This document shows positions 1 through 8,823 of a stretch of DNA of 64,000 bases, piece after piece. Made by a program: the position numbers and the translations under genes. Origin of the DNA: Pristionchus mayeri (taxonomy: Eukaryota; Nematoda; Chromadorea; Rhabditida; Neodiplogasteridae); assembly GCA_036245805.1 (NCBI GenBank), contig BTRK01000005.1:930001-994000 (forward strand). The letters run 5' to 3'. The notes under the pieces were generated by a model. The model worked only from the letters and a program-made list of their open reading frames with translations. It did no database searches and was not told where the DNA came from. How positions within the stretch are numbered: position 1 is the first letter of the stretch; each line of letters starts with the position of its first letter.

Positions 1-600
1 TTAGACTCACTCTTGTCCTCTGTTGATGAGTGCAGCCCAACTCAATTAGCATGTTAATCCAATTCCGTTGTCTCTCACCCTCTCTCCCCTCTCTCTCCAT
101 TTACATGGGTTAGGACACGTCGGCTAGACTGCCTATATAAACCCCTCCTCTCCCTCTCTCGACACAGTTACACTGAACCTCTCCTCGTGCGCCTCACGAG
201 TCACTCAGTCTGATCCACCACTTGGATCTCATCCAGTCTTGGACCGTCACGTTCACCCCCATCCGATCCTCACTAGGATCTCACTCCAGCCAAGGACCAC
301 AGTCCTCCCCCATTCGATCCACACTTGGATCTCAGTCATCCTCACTGATCCTCACCTTGGATCTCACCCAGTCTCCCATCCTACCGTACCCCTTTCCCTT
401 CTTCCTGTCTTACTGTAGTAATAAATTATTGATTTATCTACGGTCCCATTCACAGTGCATCAGTCTACAGTATCCTGGGCACAGACACACCTAGGGTCAC
501 AGTCAGTCTTCTTCCACCAAGCGTCCTAAGCTTGTCCCTGCTCTAATCGGTTACTGTATCTACAGTACTCCGGATTGAGTATCGTGGGCTCGCTAGTTCG
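1..600 (+). other. Pyrimidine-rich leader, possible LTR remnant
   Basis: I see no gene here. A TATA box (TATATAA, 134-140) sits in a CT-rich tract and an AATAAA lies about 280 bp downstream (420-425). That spacing would suit the U3-R-U5 layout of a retrotransposon LTR. The stretch 211-369 contains four imperfect copies of a GATCC-CACTTGGATCTCA-like word (near 211, 264, 315 and 344). No matching second LTR, primer-binding site or convincing target-site duplication is visible, so an ordinary promoter or polypyrimidine sequence is an equal alternative. Confidence 0.25.
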
Positions 601-618
601 CATAGGGGACGAGAAATA

Positions 619-806
619 GGGGGGGGGGGGGGTGACAAAACGAAAAGCGACAAAACGGAAACAAATCACAGCTCCTGCGGGATGCAAATGTAGTAGAGCG
701 CATTCTAATAACAATGCAACAACCCGCACGTCCCTATGTCGAATCCCGAAGAGCTGTGATTTGTTTCCGTTTTGTCGCTTTTCGTTTTGTCACCCCCCCC
801 CCCCCC
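619..806. mobile_element. 188-bp foldback element with 56-bp perfect inverted repeats
   Basis: The arms 619-674 and 751-806 are perfect reverse complements. The left arm opens with 14 G followed by TGACAAAACGAAAAGC; the right arm ends with 14 C. Pairing continues imperfectly to about 683/742. The element is bracketed by the exact 8-bp direct repeat GAGAAATA at 611-618 and 807-814, as expected for a target-site duplication. It has no coding capacity. An 8-bp duplication fits hAT-like elements, while long inverted repeats fit foldback or Mutator-like MITEs; the superfamily cannot be decided here. Open frames reading through the arms are by-products. Confidence 0.85.
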
Positions 807-1051
807 GAGAAATAAGAGCAGTGTACCGATTTCTCCACATTATAACTGGCACCTTACCGTATGTTACGTCGTACGCTGCCGACGCTTTCTATTCCAGACC
901 AATTCCAGACTTGATCATGCCGACATTCCGGCAGAGACAAAGTCACCCATCCTCATTCCCACCAACAAGGATTCGACACTTGCTCGTTCTCTATTGTACA
1001 ATCAGACAGGGTATCTTGTTCCACTAACCTTTCCCACATCGGTCCTCTTAT

Positions 1052-1694
1052 TCACCACATCTTCAGTTGCTCCTTCCAATCGATGAGCTGAAGAAGTCAT
1101 GTACTATTTTAAATAAACAACAAAAATATAAATATATTTTTTAAAAAACTTACAGAATCAAAGAACTTCTCGCGCGCTGTCTCGATGATCCTTCTGACCT
1201 TCCCATCGATCAACTGAAATGTCTCACTTTACATCAATCCATGGAAGAAGGAATACTGGGTAACCAATCTCAGTGCATAAACTGTTTGGAGGAAGGAGAG
1301 AGAAAACCGAGAGCTCCGAAGTACTAAAGACCGCACTCGATTAGTGGTGAATAGGGCGCCGTAGTCCTCGTACTCCGACTGTCGATTCTTCGCATTGAGC
1401 ACAAGTCCCGATAGCAGTTCCTCCTCCGTCCCGATACCGTAGTGCTCGAGCACACTCTGAATCATTCATTCTTTTGCCGTTCGAACTAATAATTTAACAA
1501 ATCTTAGCGCTACCAAGGTTGAGAGTAATGGAATGCAAAGAGGAAAAAACATATACCTAAAAATTATTTAAAAAAACAGAACCCGCAGGAACTAAACTGA
1601 CCCTCATTGCATGGTTGTACGTGGTGAGTTCTTCCTGCACTGCTCCCGTGTACTGCTGCCATCCATCGACCATGAATGAGTCATCTCGTTCGAT
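1052..1694 (-). other. RdRP C-terminal exons after the gap
   Basis: Exons 1694-1602 (DDSFMVDGWQQYTGAVQEEL, ends NHAMR), 1456-1337 (HYGIGTEEELLSG), 1213-1154 (VRRIIETAREKFF) and a short last exon 1087-1052 ending in TGA. All junctions are phase 0 with good TTTCAG or ATTCAG acceptors and GT donors. The YGI-T-E-ELLSG block is typical of the C-terminal region of this family. The last exon codes only about 11 residues before the stop, whereas relatives usually continue with another conserved hydrophobic segment, so the C-terminus is either truncated or mis-spliced in this reading. Another frame of the last exon stays open for about 19 residues but does not match the incoming phase. Confidence 0.7.
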
Positions 1695-4600
1695 CTGAAT
1701 AAACTGTTACATCCGCACCACCCGACGATGCCAATGGGAGGCGGTTTATCTTTGCAGAACCCGCTTGCCAAGCCTCGTTTGATGGGGTGGAAGGAGAGGA
1801 AGGAGAAGAGTAGGAATGAAGGAGATGAAGGGAAGAGTAGGGAGGAAGGGGAGGAAGGAGAAGAGTAGGGAGGAAGGAGAGGAAGGAGAAGAGAAGTAAG
1901 GTAGGGGAAGGGGAAGAGAAGGAAGGAAGAAGAGGAAGGGAAGAGAAGGAAGGAAGGGGGAAGAGGAAGAGAAGGAAGGAGATGAAGGGAAGAGTAGGGG
2001 AGGAAGGAGAGGAAGGAGAAGAGTAGGGAGGAATGAGAGGAAGGGGGAGAGTAGGAAGGAAGGATAGGAAGAGGAAGAGTAGGGATGAAGGAGAGGAAGA
2101 GAAGAGTAGGGAGAAAGGAGAGGAAGGAGAAGAGAAGTAAGGTAGGGGAAGGGGAGGAGAAAGAGGTTAGGGAGGAGAAGAGAACNNNNNNNNNNNNNNN
2201 NNNNNNNNNNNNNNNNNNNNNNNNNNNNNNNNNNNNNNNNNNNNNNNNNNNNNNNNNNNNNNNNNNNNNNNNNNNNNNNNNNNNNNNNNNNNNNNNNNNN
2301 NNNNNNNNNNNNNNNNNNNNNNNNNNNNNNNNNNNNNNNNNNNNNNNNNNNNNNNNNNNNNNNNNNNNNNNNNNNNNNNNNNNNNNNNNNNNNNNNNNNN
2401 NNNNNNNNNNNNNNNNNNNNNNNNNNNNNNNNNNNNNNNNNNNNNNNNNNNNNNNNNNNNNNNNNNNNNNNNNNNNNNNNNNNNNNNNNNNNNNNNNNNN
2501 NNNNNNNNNNNNNNNNNNNNNNNNNNNNNNNNNNNNNNNNNNNNNNNNNNNNNNNNNNNNNNNNNNNNNNNNNNNNNNNNNNNNNNNNNNNNNNNNNNNN
2601 NNNNNNNNNNNNNNNNNNNNNNNNNNNNNNNNNNNNNNNNNNNNNNNNNNNNNNNNNNNNNNNNNNNNNNNNNNNNNNNNNNNNNGTTTCATCACTGAGC
2701 GATGCAGCATGAGCAGCTGAGATCAGACCGACTCCGTCAGAGAACACGAATGGCTGCAATAATATACAACTGCTTTAGCATCGCATTAGCATAAACAATT
2801 AACCAACTTTGCCAGCGACGTTTCTCCCTCCGATGAAATCAGGCGCCACTCCGACCTCAGATGCAAATAGCGTCGTGTCGGATGTCTGAATAGCTCGATT
2901 AGTTCATTATACAACTCTTGCAATTCTGTTTCTAATTAGCTCTTTGACAAACTTGAGATTTGAATTAAGTTATGTCAATTCACGAATCGCCATTGTTGTT
3001 TTGCTGTCGCCGTTCTGTCACCTACAAAGAGTCACCTTGCACTGAGTGAACACTTGACCGAGACGAGCCAGCATCTTGGGAATATTCGGAAGATTGTGGA
3101 AGTATCCCATCTCTCTGTGGATGTCACGAGGCTGCAATAGTTCGATCCCCTTCTAGACTAGGGTTGGCATTTGGAGACAAGGTAGTGAGACCGCTTCGTC
3201 TCTCCTCTCCATGGATTGCGTAAGTAGGTGAGGGGAAGGCGTAGGGGTCTCGCTACCTTATCTCGATATGCCAACCCTATTCCCCATGCGACATGGGTGT
3301 ACTTCTTCTTAACAACTCCGGGACGAGTACTGGGCAGAATACAACAGGAAGTGGAATAAAGGGACAAATGTATCCCTCCCTCACCATGGGTCGCTTGCTG
3401 CTTCGATTCTTGAAGTCGACGTGAATCATGTAGCAGCCTTGGTCTCGCAGCTGCGAGTTGCTGCTGCGTAGCCAGGCGAAGGTGCGACCTGCATCGACCA
3501 TCTCATCAGATATCATTCGTCTGGATCCATTCCCGAAACATGGCGCCCCACAGCATGGCTTCAACAGATATGAGAAAGTGAAGAAGCAAAGTGATCTTAA
3601 CTTATTTCAACTAGTTCTACTCAAAGAGTTGGAAAAAAATCAAATCTCACCAGCATAAGTGATTCCGTTCACCAATATTCCCTTGATTCGATCTTGCACC
3701 TCTGGGGCATAATCTCCCATCCACAATGCAGCTCCACGTTCGTCTCTGAATTTTTATTTCTTGCACATTTTTTTAAAATTCAGCTGGATGCATTAAACAT
3801 ACCTGAATGACAATCGGATGATGTGATTCTCATTGCGGGCGTACTTGTTCAGCACTCGATTGCCCATGACAATATCGTAGCCGGCAAAGAGAATTCGCGT
3901 CGGCGTAGCCACCAACTGACAAGATGCATTCATGAACAAATAGTTTCTAAGCCTTCGAGGGACAATAGCCAGGATGTGCCAGGCAGTACGATCAGACTAC
4001 AATGCTCGCGAGTAATTATCCCTGAATCTGATATGAGTAGTTTTCGGACCTTCATGATTCTCCAGTAGCCTTCCCTTCTATCGCTGTCATTGAATAGCAC
4101 CAAGCGACGCTCTGTCGTGCAGTCTGTCCATTCCTGAGGGAATTATCTATTTGTTTTTCTCTATTTTTAGTTGGGCTTTTTACCACGAACAAGAGAGTAT
4201 GTAAAAGAACGAGAAGTGTTCTCTCTTTCTCTGCGCTCTCTCAAATCTCGCCCTTGTCCTGTAGACTATTTTGTCTACCTTGTGGAAGAGTAGCGGGATG
4301 GTGCAGCTCGGTCTTCTCTCTGTGATCAAGCAGATCACTCGCTCCAATGCATGCAATGTTCTCTGGAATCCAATCATTTTTTTTCGAACGTCGAGTGAAT
4401 TCACCCACCTGCTCGTGGTTTGCGTACTTCTCAGTGACCATTCTGACGAAATCATACCACGTTCCCCTAAATGAACAAGTGTCAATCAGACCGGATCCTC
4501 TCTTAACCACTTCTCACCTTCGAGATAGTAGTTGCACTCGGTACTACATGCCTCTGTCAAGAATTCCGTGTAGAAGTGCGCGTACTCGAAATGCCTGCAT

Positions 4601-7600
4601 GTGATTCAAATGATGAACAAAGTGGTACTTTCTAACCAACCAGGTCATCTTTGGTGGCTTCATCCAAGGAAGTTCCACTTGCCATTTCCTCCTTATAGGC
4701 CAGCTTCGTAACGGCGCCATTGATGAAACCGGACACGGTTCCATCGAAGACAGGGTTGACTTCGAATGGGCAAATCTGGAAGAAAATCGATAATGAGAAT
4801 GGAAATGGAGCCAATTGCGCTCACCGAGTGCGTCAAACTGCCGGAATTCTCGCGCCTCACTTCTCCCTTTATCTGAAAAGGAGGATAAATCATACTAATA
4901 TTACTCCATGTTAATTTCCTCACCAGAATGTCTTCAGCGAGTTCCGAAAATTCGATCGCCTTGCCCGTCATGTGACTGAAATTTATCATTGCAATCGAAA
5001 AATCGATACTGCTCACCGCAATCTGGACAGGACATCGTAGAAGAAAGCATCGAGGGCTGAGTTTCGATTTTTCTCCTCAAATATTATGTTGCTTTCTCTG
5101 GGATATAAATATAAATTAAGTATTTGAATTTTTTAGCGATATGGATAGTTCACCTTAACTCCTTTCGAGTCGAAAACGAGGCTGACTACTTTCGAGTCGT
5201 GAAATGTCTCCTTGTCCCATTTCTCACCCGGGTGACGTCCTCTTTGCAACTCTGTCCGATACTCCCATGGGCCATGGCTCTGCAATGGATACGTTTAAAA
5301 ATATTTCTAATTCATATGCAATACCTTGTCATATCTACGTCTCTGAACTTGCAACTTCGGTGGCGTATTCAGCAGTAGAACTATCGAGAAATCACGACCT
5401 TCTGGGAGCAGTGTAAATTGCAAAATATGGAATAAAATAATTGGAATAGGCATATAGAGAGTAGAAGATACCTTTATTTGCCGCCTGATTGAAGATGATT
5501 CGATGAATTGAGCTCATCGGGATCTGAAAATATCAAAATGATCAGGCTTAAATGGCATTAGATCGTTAATGAAATACTCATTGTTGTGAATCGGAGAATA
5601 ATAGCACCAAAAGGACACCAAAATCAGTATGAATGATATGGCTAAGCATTTTTTAAAATTATATTAATAAAATCATACCGAGATCTTTCCTCGCACTTCC
5701 ATTTCCGTATACAGACTCTCTGGAGCTTTTTCCTATAAAAATACGTTCAACAATTACAAGAGAAAAAGGCAAATATCTTCAACGCACTCGATTGAAATAG
5801 TCGATGTGGAGACTACGCTTGTCGTACTCGAGAAAAATATTGATCGTTTTACGGAATTTATATCCACTATCTTCAGGGGTAGACCCTCCATTCTGTAAAA
5901 AATAATAACTAATAAAAACGCCAGGTATGTGAATCATGCTGATAAGATGGCTAACCAACCAAGATCCAGTGAACTCCTAATCTGCCATTGGTCAGTGAGC
6001 CAAATTGAGCACGAGCGAGGGGGAAGCCCGCATGAGCATTGCTGCAAAGGGAAATACTTCGTTAAGCACTTACAAGATTGTTTCTAAAAACAAAATAATA
6101 ACAAGCTGGTATCTGTCGCGTGTTTAAAGAGAGGAAATAGGTTCACATCAGTCGGAGAGGATAGAGCAGCAGTGAGTGAGTGGAAATCGTTGGCATTTCA
6201 TGACTGAAAACATGTTATTGTTCACACTAATTTTCAGTACTGCTTACGCTCGGATATTCTTTCCCCCAGCAGCACTTGCAACGTGGGCGTAGAATTCTCT
6301 GATGAATGGAATGAGCGACGATTTCCATTTCGAGCACTCCAGCTGGAAAAGAACGAAATTATGCCTGACAACATGTACGCTTCCAATTACAAAACAATTA
6401 CATGAGGGATTACGCTATACGCCTAAATTTTTAGAACGAGACTTGTGAAAGAGCAAAATGAAAGAGGATGGTGGGGAGCTTACTTCGAAATATAATGACC
6501 CCTACCTGGAAGGGCAAGATGAATCGACGGCCATCGCTTATGAATTGCTTCTCTTCTTTCGCCACTACAGAAATTCCGAAATTAGAGGTGGATGCCTGTA
6601 AATGTATAATAAAATTACAAAACGAGACACACTAGAGGTTTTGGCACTTGCATTCGCTGTAATCTAGTTGTCATCTAAAACCAAAGCAGGCTCAAAAGTG
6701 AGGAGGAATCAAAGAATTATGGGGGCTTCTGCAGTTGAGGGGTAAGAGGCTCCGCCCACTTTTTCCTCTACGTCTCTACCCCCTACGCTCTCTCTGATGC
6801 TCTAGCTGTAATGGCGCACCGTTCTGTGCGCATCATCTCCTAAGCCGGCTTATAGCCTAAGCGGTAAGCAATGTTAGGGTCTCCCCGCTTCGCGGGGAGC
6901 CCCTAACGTTGCTAACTGGGCGACCCGCTTCGCCGGTCGCCAACTATTATAATGAAACGACTGCTCTCTCTCTCTCGATTGTTTAGAAAAAAAAGGTAAG
7001 CTAAAGCGCCAGACACGCAGAGTGCGTAGGGAGAGCGTAGGGGGTAGAGACGCAGAGGAAAAAGTGGGCTCTTGCCCCTCAACTGTAGAAGTGCCGAATT
7101 ATTACGATTCCGGTCTCCGGCAATATTCCAACATTGTAAAACGCGTCAGCGATCTGTATCTCCCACCCCCCCCCCCCCCCCCCCGTTCACTTCCGCCCTT
7201 TCCCCTATCCCTCGTCGCTGTACAATTGTTCGGATCATACTTTCCTATCCTTCTCTCCGCTGCTCTGAGCAATCGTATACACTCATTCCCGTCCATCACC
7301 CTGTATGGGCGTCACATTGGCAAGCAGCGACAAATTGGTATATCAATGATAGGGAAACGGGCGGAAAGGAACCAGGGAGAGAGAGAGAGCGAGAGCGAGA
7401 TACAGATCACTGACATGCCCACCAACTCACCACTAGCTGGTGCCAGTACTTATCGAGAAGGGAGGTCGTCTCTTTCTCGAGTACTCGCTGATCGCATCCA
7501 TCCAATTCCCGCATCTCCATCTCCATCTTGAAGGGAACAATCCGCGGCTCTCCATCTTCATCGTCTTCTACATAGTCTCGAGTTAACTCCTCAAATATTT

Positions 7601-8181
7601 CATTAAGATTTATATTGGTGGATCCTTGAGTTTCCTAGGCCCTCGAAAACTCTCTCTCTCTCTCTCTGCAAAATAGAGACGAGAATGAATAGAAAAAATA
7701 ACAATTGGTCATGAAGGGGGAATTGGCCGCATTTGTTAAAGTTACCCAACACCCTTGAAAATGCCTTTCTATATTATTTAACAATGTAATAGAACGGGCT
7801 CTAATTGATTAAACTGGAATAATAAAAATAATAGAAATTCAATATTTGCACCAGTGTAGAGCCGCAAAGTATGAATCTGAGTTGCCTGATCACGACCACT
7901 CTCTCCCTTTTACACACTCTCTCGCTCGTTTTGTCGTGATCAGGGCACTCCCGCCAATTCAACTTATTTCAATGGGTTTTGGGAAACTTTAAGAATGGTA
8001 CTCATCAGATTTATATTATTCTTTATCCATCATCATACGGGGCAGAAAAGATGAAATCATGGAGAATTTACGGATCGCGTGAGTAACTACATCGTTAACT
8101 TACCTTGAACATATCGGCGTTCAGCAGTATCTTCGTCATCTCCGCAAGCATTTGCTTATTAATCCCGCCGAACAAATCCAT
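1052..8181 (-). CDS. Cellular RNA-directed RNA polymerase (EGO-1/RRF/QDE-1 family), interrupted by assembly gap
   Basis: This gene encodes an RNAi-type RdRP, which copies RNA templates without need of a DNA intermediate. In nematodes such enzymes make secondary small interfering RNAs in germ granules or other perinuclear foci. At least 28 exons can be read; exons before the gap give about 730 residues and those after it about 100. Family motifs appear in the expected order: an N-terminal TPPKLQVQR block, TPTRILF with NRVLNKYARNE and IIRLSF, SNSQLRDQGC, IPKMLARLGQVF, DFIGGRN, FSDGVGLIS and, after the gap, DSFMVDGWQQY and YNHAMR. The catalytic DxDGD segment should fall in or next to the N gap and is not visible. 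Family members are commonly much longer than what is seen, consistent with missing exons. Orthology to EGO-1/RRF-1 rather than RRF-3 is not settled. The start ATG at 8181 is the best visible, but its frame stays open upstream to a TTGCAG acceptor near 8252. Confidence 0.88.
1785..2185. repeat. Purine-only (GGAAGGAGAAGAG)n minisatellite
   Basis: The plus strand is almost entirely G and A for 400 bp, built from variable units resembling GGAAGGAGAAGAGTAGGGA. It lies in an RdRP intron and runs straight into the N gap. Long open frames on both strands here (Ser/Leu/Phe/Pro-rich or Glu/Lys/Arg-rich) are translations of the repeat and not genes. Confidence 0.9.
2186..2685. other. Assembly gap of exactly 500 N inside the RdRP gene
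   Basis: The run of N is exactly 500 long, which usually marks a gap of unknown size. The family order places several hundred residues, including the catalytic DxDGD motif, between the FSDGVGLIS exon (ends at the gap edge) and the DSFMVDGW exon (1694). The real missing sequence therefore probably exceeds 500 bp or much of it lies in unrecognised flanking sequence. Confidence 0.95.
2686..5075 (-). other. RdRP exons 11-24, polymerase core up to the gap
   Basis: Exons: 5075-5017, 4975-4924, 4872-4825, 4775-4641, about 4584-4511, 4466-4409, 4362-4279, 4133-4050, 3996-3803, 3745-3651, 3488-3385, 3131-3036, 2885-2808 and 2753 into the gap at 2686. The exon at 3996-3803 carries TPTRILF and NRVLNKYARNE; 3488-3385 carries SNSQLRDQGCYM; 3131-3036 carries IPKMLARLGQVF; 2753-2686 carries FSDGVGLIS. 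These are the diagnostic RdRP core blocks in the family's order. Two joints are not clean: before 5017 and before 4511 a frame-preserving join needs weak acceptors (TTGAG, TCGAG), and the exon ending near 4511 needs a weak GTGGTT donor instead of the better GTGAGA at 4517. Confidence 0.8.
3161..3277. mobile_element. 117-bp MITE with TA target duplication, in an RdRP intron
   Basis: Perfect 10-bp ends GGGTTGGCAT and ATGCCAACCC are flanked by TA on both sides (3159-3160, 3278-3279). Inverted similarity continues with a few mismatches over about 33 bp. The size, ends and TA duplication suit a Tc1/mariner-type MITE. It occupies most of the intron between the exons at 3488-3385 and 3131-3036. Confidence 0.75.
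6721..7095. mobile_element. 375-bp inverted-repeat element in an RdRP intron
   Basis: The arms at 6726-6792 and 7031-7091 are reverse complements with few differences (CTTCTGCAGTTGAGGGG against CTTCTACAGTTGAGGGG at the tips). The 7-bp direct repeat GAATTAT flanks the element (6714-6720, 7096-7102), a probable target-site duplication. There is no coding sequence. The middle holds two strong hairpins with CTTCG loops, described separately. Confidence 0.7.
6873..6941 (+). other. Two G/C-rich hairpins with CTTCG loops
   Basis: Hairpin one, 6873-6907, pairs GTTAGGG-CTCCCCG with its complement around a CTTCG loop with a single mismatch. Hairpin two, 6919-6941, pairs GGCGACC with GGTCGCC around the same CTTCG loop. 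Both sit in the centre of the 375-bp inverted-repeat element. A CUUCG-type loop is very stable in RNA, so they would fold if transcribed. Function unknown. Confidence 0.6.
7166..7372. repeat. Degenerate foldback with a C19 run
   Basis: A run of 19 C (7166-7184) is followed by a 25-bp arm (7185-7209) matching the reverse complement of 7348-7372 at 21 of 25 positions. The homopolymer edge resembles the G14/C14-ended element at 619-806, but the arms are different in sequence and no target duplication is clear. It lies in the same RdRP intron as the 375-bp element and may be a decayed MITE. Confidence 0.4.
7879..7950. repeat. Short inverted repeat (CCTGATCACGAC) in RdRP intron 1
   Basis: Arms 7879-7896 and 7933-7950 pair over 18 bp with two mismatches around a CT-rich centre. 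The rest of this intron (7635-8103) shows nothing else recognisable. Confidence 0.5.
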
Positions 8182-8823
8182 CTTGAAGGGAAGACGGCGC
8201 ACTCGGAAGAGAGGGGCGTGGTCAGCGAGGGACGCCCGCGAGAAGAAATTCTGCAAGGGGAGAGAGAAAGGGGGGGGGGAACAAAAGTGAGCGAAGCGAT
8301 CTCATTGCAAAGTGTAAGCAGTGCGTCACGATGGCGATAAAAGAGGGAGCAAGAGCAGACAGACTGTCTGCTCTTGTGGACGGGGCAACTGAGTTGCCCC
8401 GTCCACACAAGGGATGGCTTGGTTATTCCACAAATATAGATAAGGGCGCAAATGAGTCCTGAAAACTGATCAAATAGATCGCAAAGAGCGCTGGACTACC
8501 AAATCAATTGTGCTTAGTCAAACTATAACAATACAAATAATAAACAAAACTGCCAACAAACAATAAATCGATATTTCAAAAGTTTCGAATTTCCGGCAAA
8601 CTACCGTAATTTTGTTAGAGTTAGAGCAAGTGGTATGTCAATGTTTTGATAGCTACAGTACCCACTTCTTTCATTTTGAACAACTTGCGTATGAAACTTA
8701 TTTTAAAAATAATAGTTAGATCTAAATCGTACTAACTCATATAACGAATCCATGTAATGACGCATTTCGCGGCTACAGGCAACAATACTATCACACGTTT
8801 GAGTCTAAAAACAAACGTTATGT
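8182..8823. other. Upstream region of the RdRP gene
   Basis: A TTGCAG acceptor-like site ends near 8253, with an open frame from there to the RdRP ATG at 8181. It could be a trans-splice site for a nematode spliced leader or the start of another coding exon. Further upstream lie a G-run (8271-8279), two abutting hairpins (8350-8405) and AT-rich sequence. No convincing gene is seen on either strand to 8823. Confidence 0.4.
8350..8405. repeat. Two abutting perfect hairpins
   Basis: 8350-8376 is CAAGAGCAGACAG, one base, then its exact complement (13-bp stem). 8377-8405 is TGGACGGGGCAACT, one base, then its exact complement (14-bp stem). They touch without a spacer. Single-base spacing would force a small loop in RNA or a cruciform in DNA. 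They lie about 170 bp upstream of the RdRP ATG. Confidence 0.8.

Larger units (their letters stand above)
5154..8181 (-). other. RdRP exons 1-10, N-terminal region
   Basis: Exons on the minus strand: 8181-8104 (starts MDLFGGINKQML), 7634-7431 (acidic YVEDDEDGE), 6595-6506, 6342-6248, 6041-5960, 5892-5788, 5732-5679, 5523-5472, 5401-5325 (IVLLLNTPPKLQVQRRR) and 5279-5154 (ends VSLVFDSKGVK). All phases close, including split codons at 6248/6041 and 5472/5401. Donors are GTAAGT or GTGAGT-like; acceptors are mixed (CCTAG, TACAG, CCAG, GCAG, TATAG). The PP-containing block corresponds to the conserved segment that precedes the polymerase core in this family. Introns near 8100-7635 and 7430-6596 are much longer than the rest and carry repeats. 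Confidence 0.75.

Noticed and set aside
632..1086. Plus-strand frames with KRKATKRKQIT
   Set aside because: They read through the arms of the foldback element 619-806 and then antisense to the RdRP 3' end.
1604..2759. Long frames across the purine tract and the gap
   Set aside because: They are low-complexity translations and runs of unknown residues. Only the FSDGVGLIS segment at 2753-2686 is a true exon.
5124..5416. Plus-strand frames opposite RdRP exons (5124-5378, 5204-5416), and similar ones at 3458-4068 and 4271-4914
   Set aside because: They are antisense shadows of well-supported RdRP exons.
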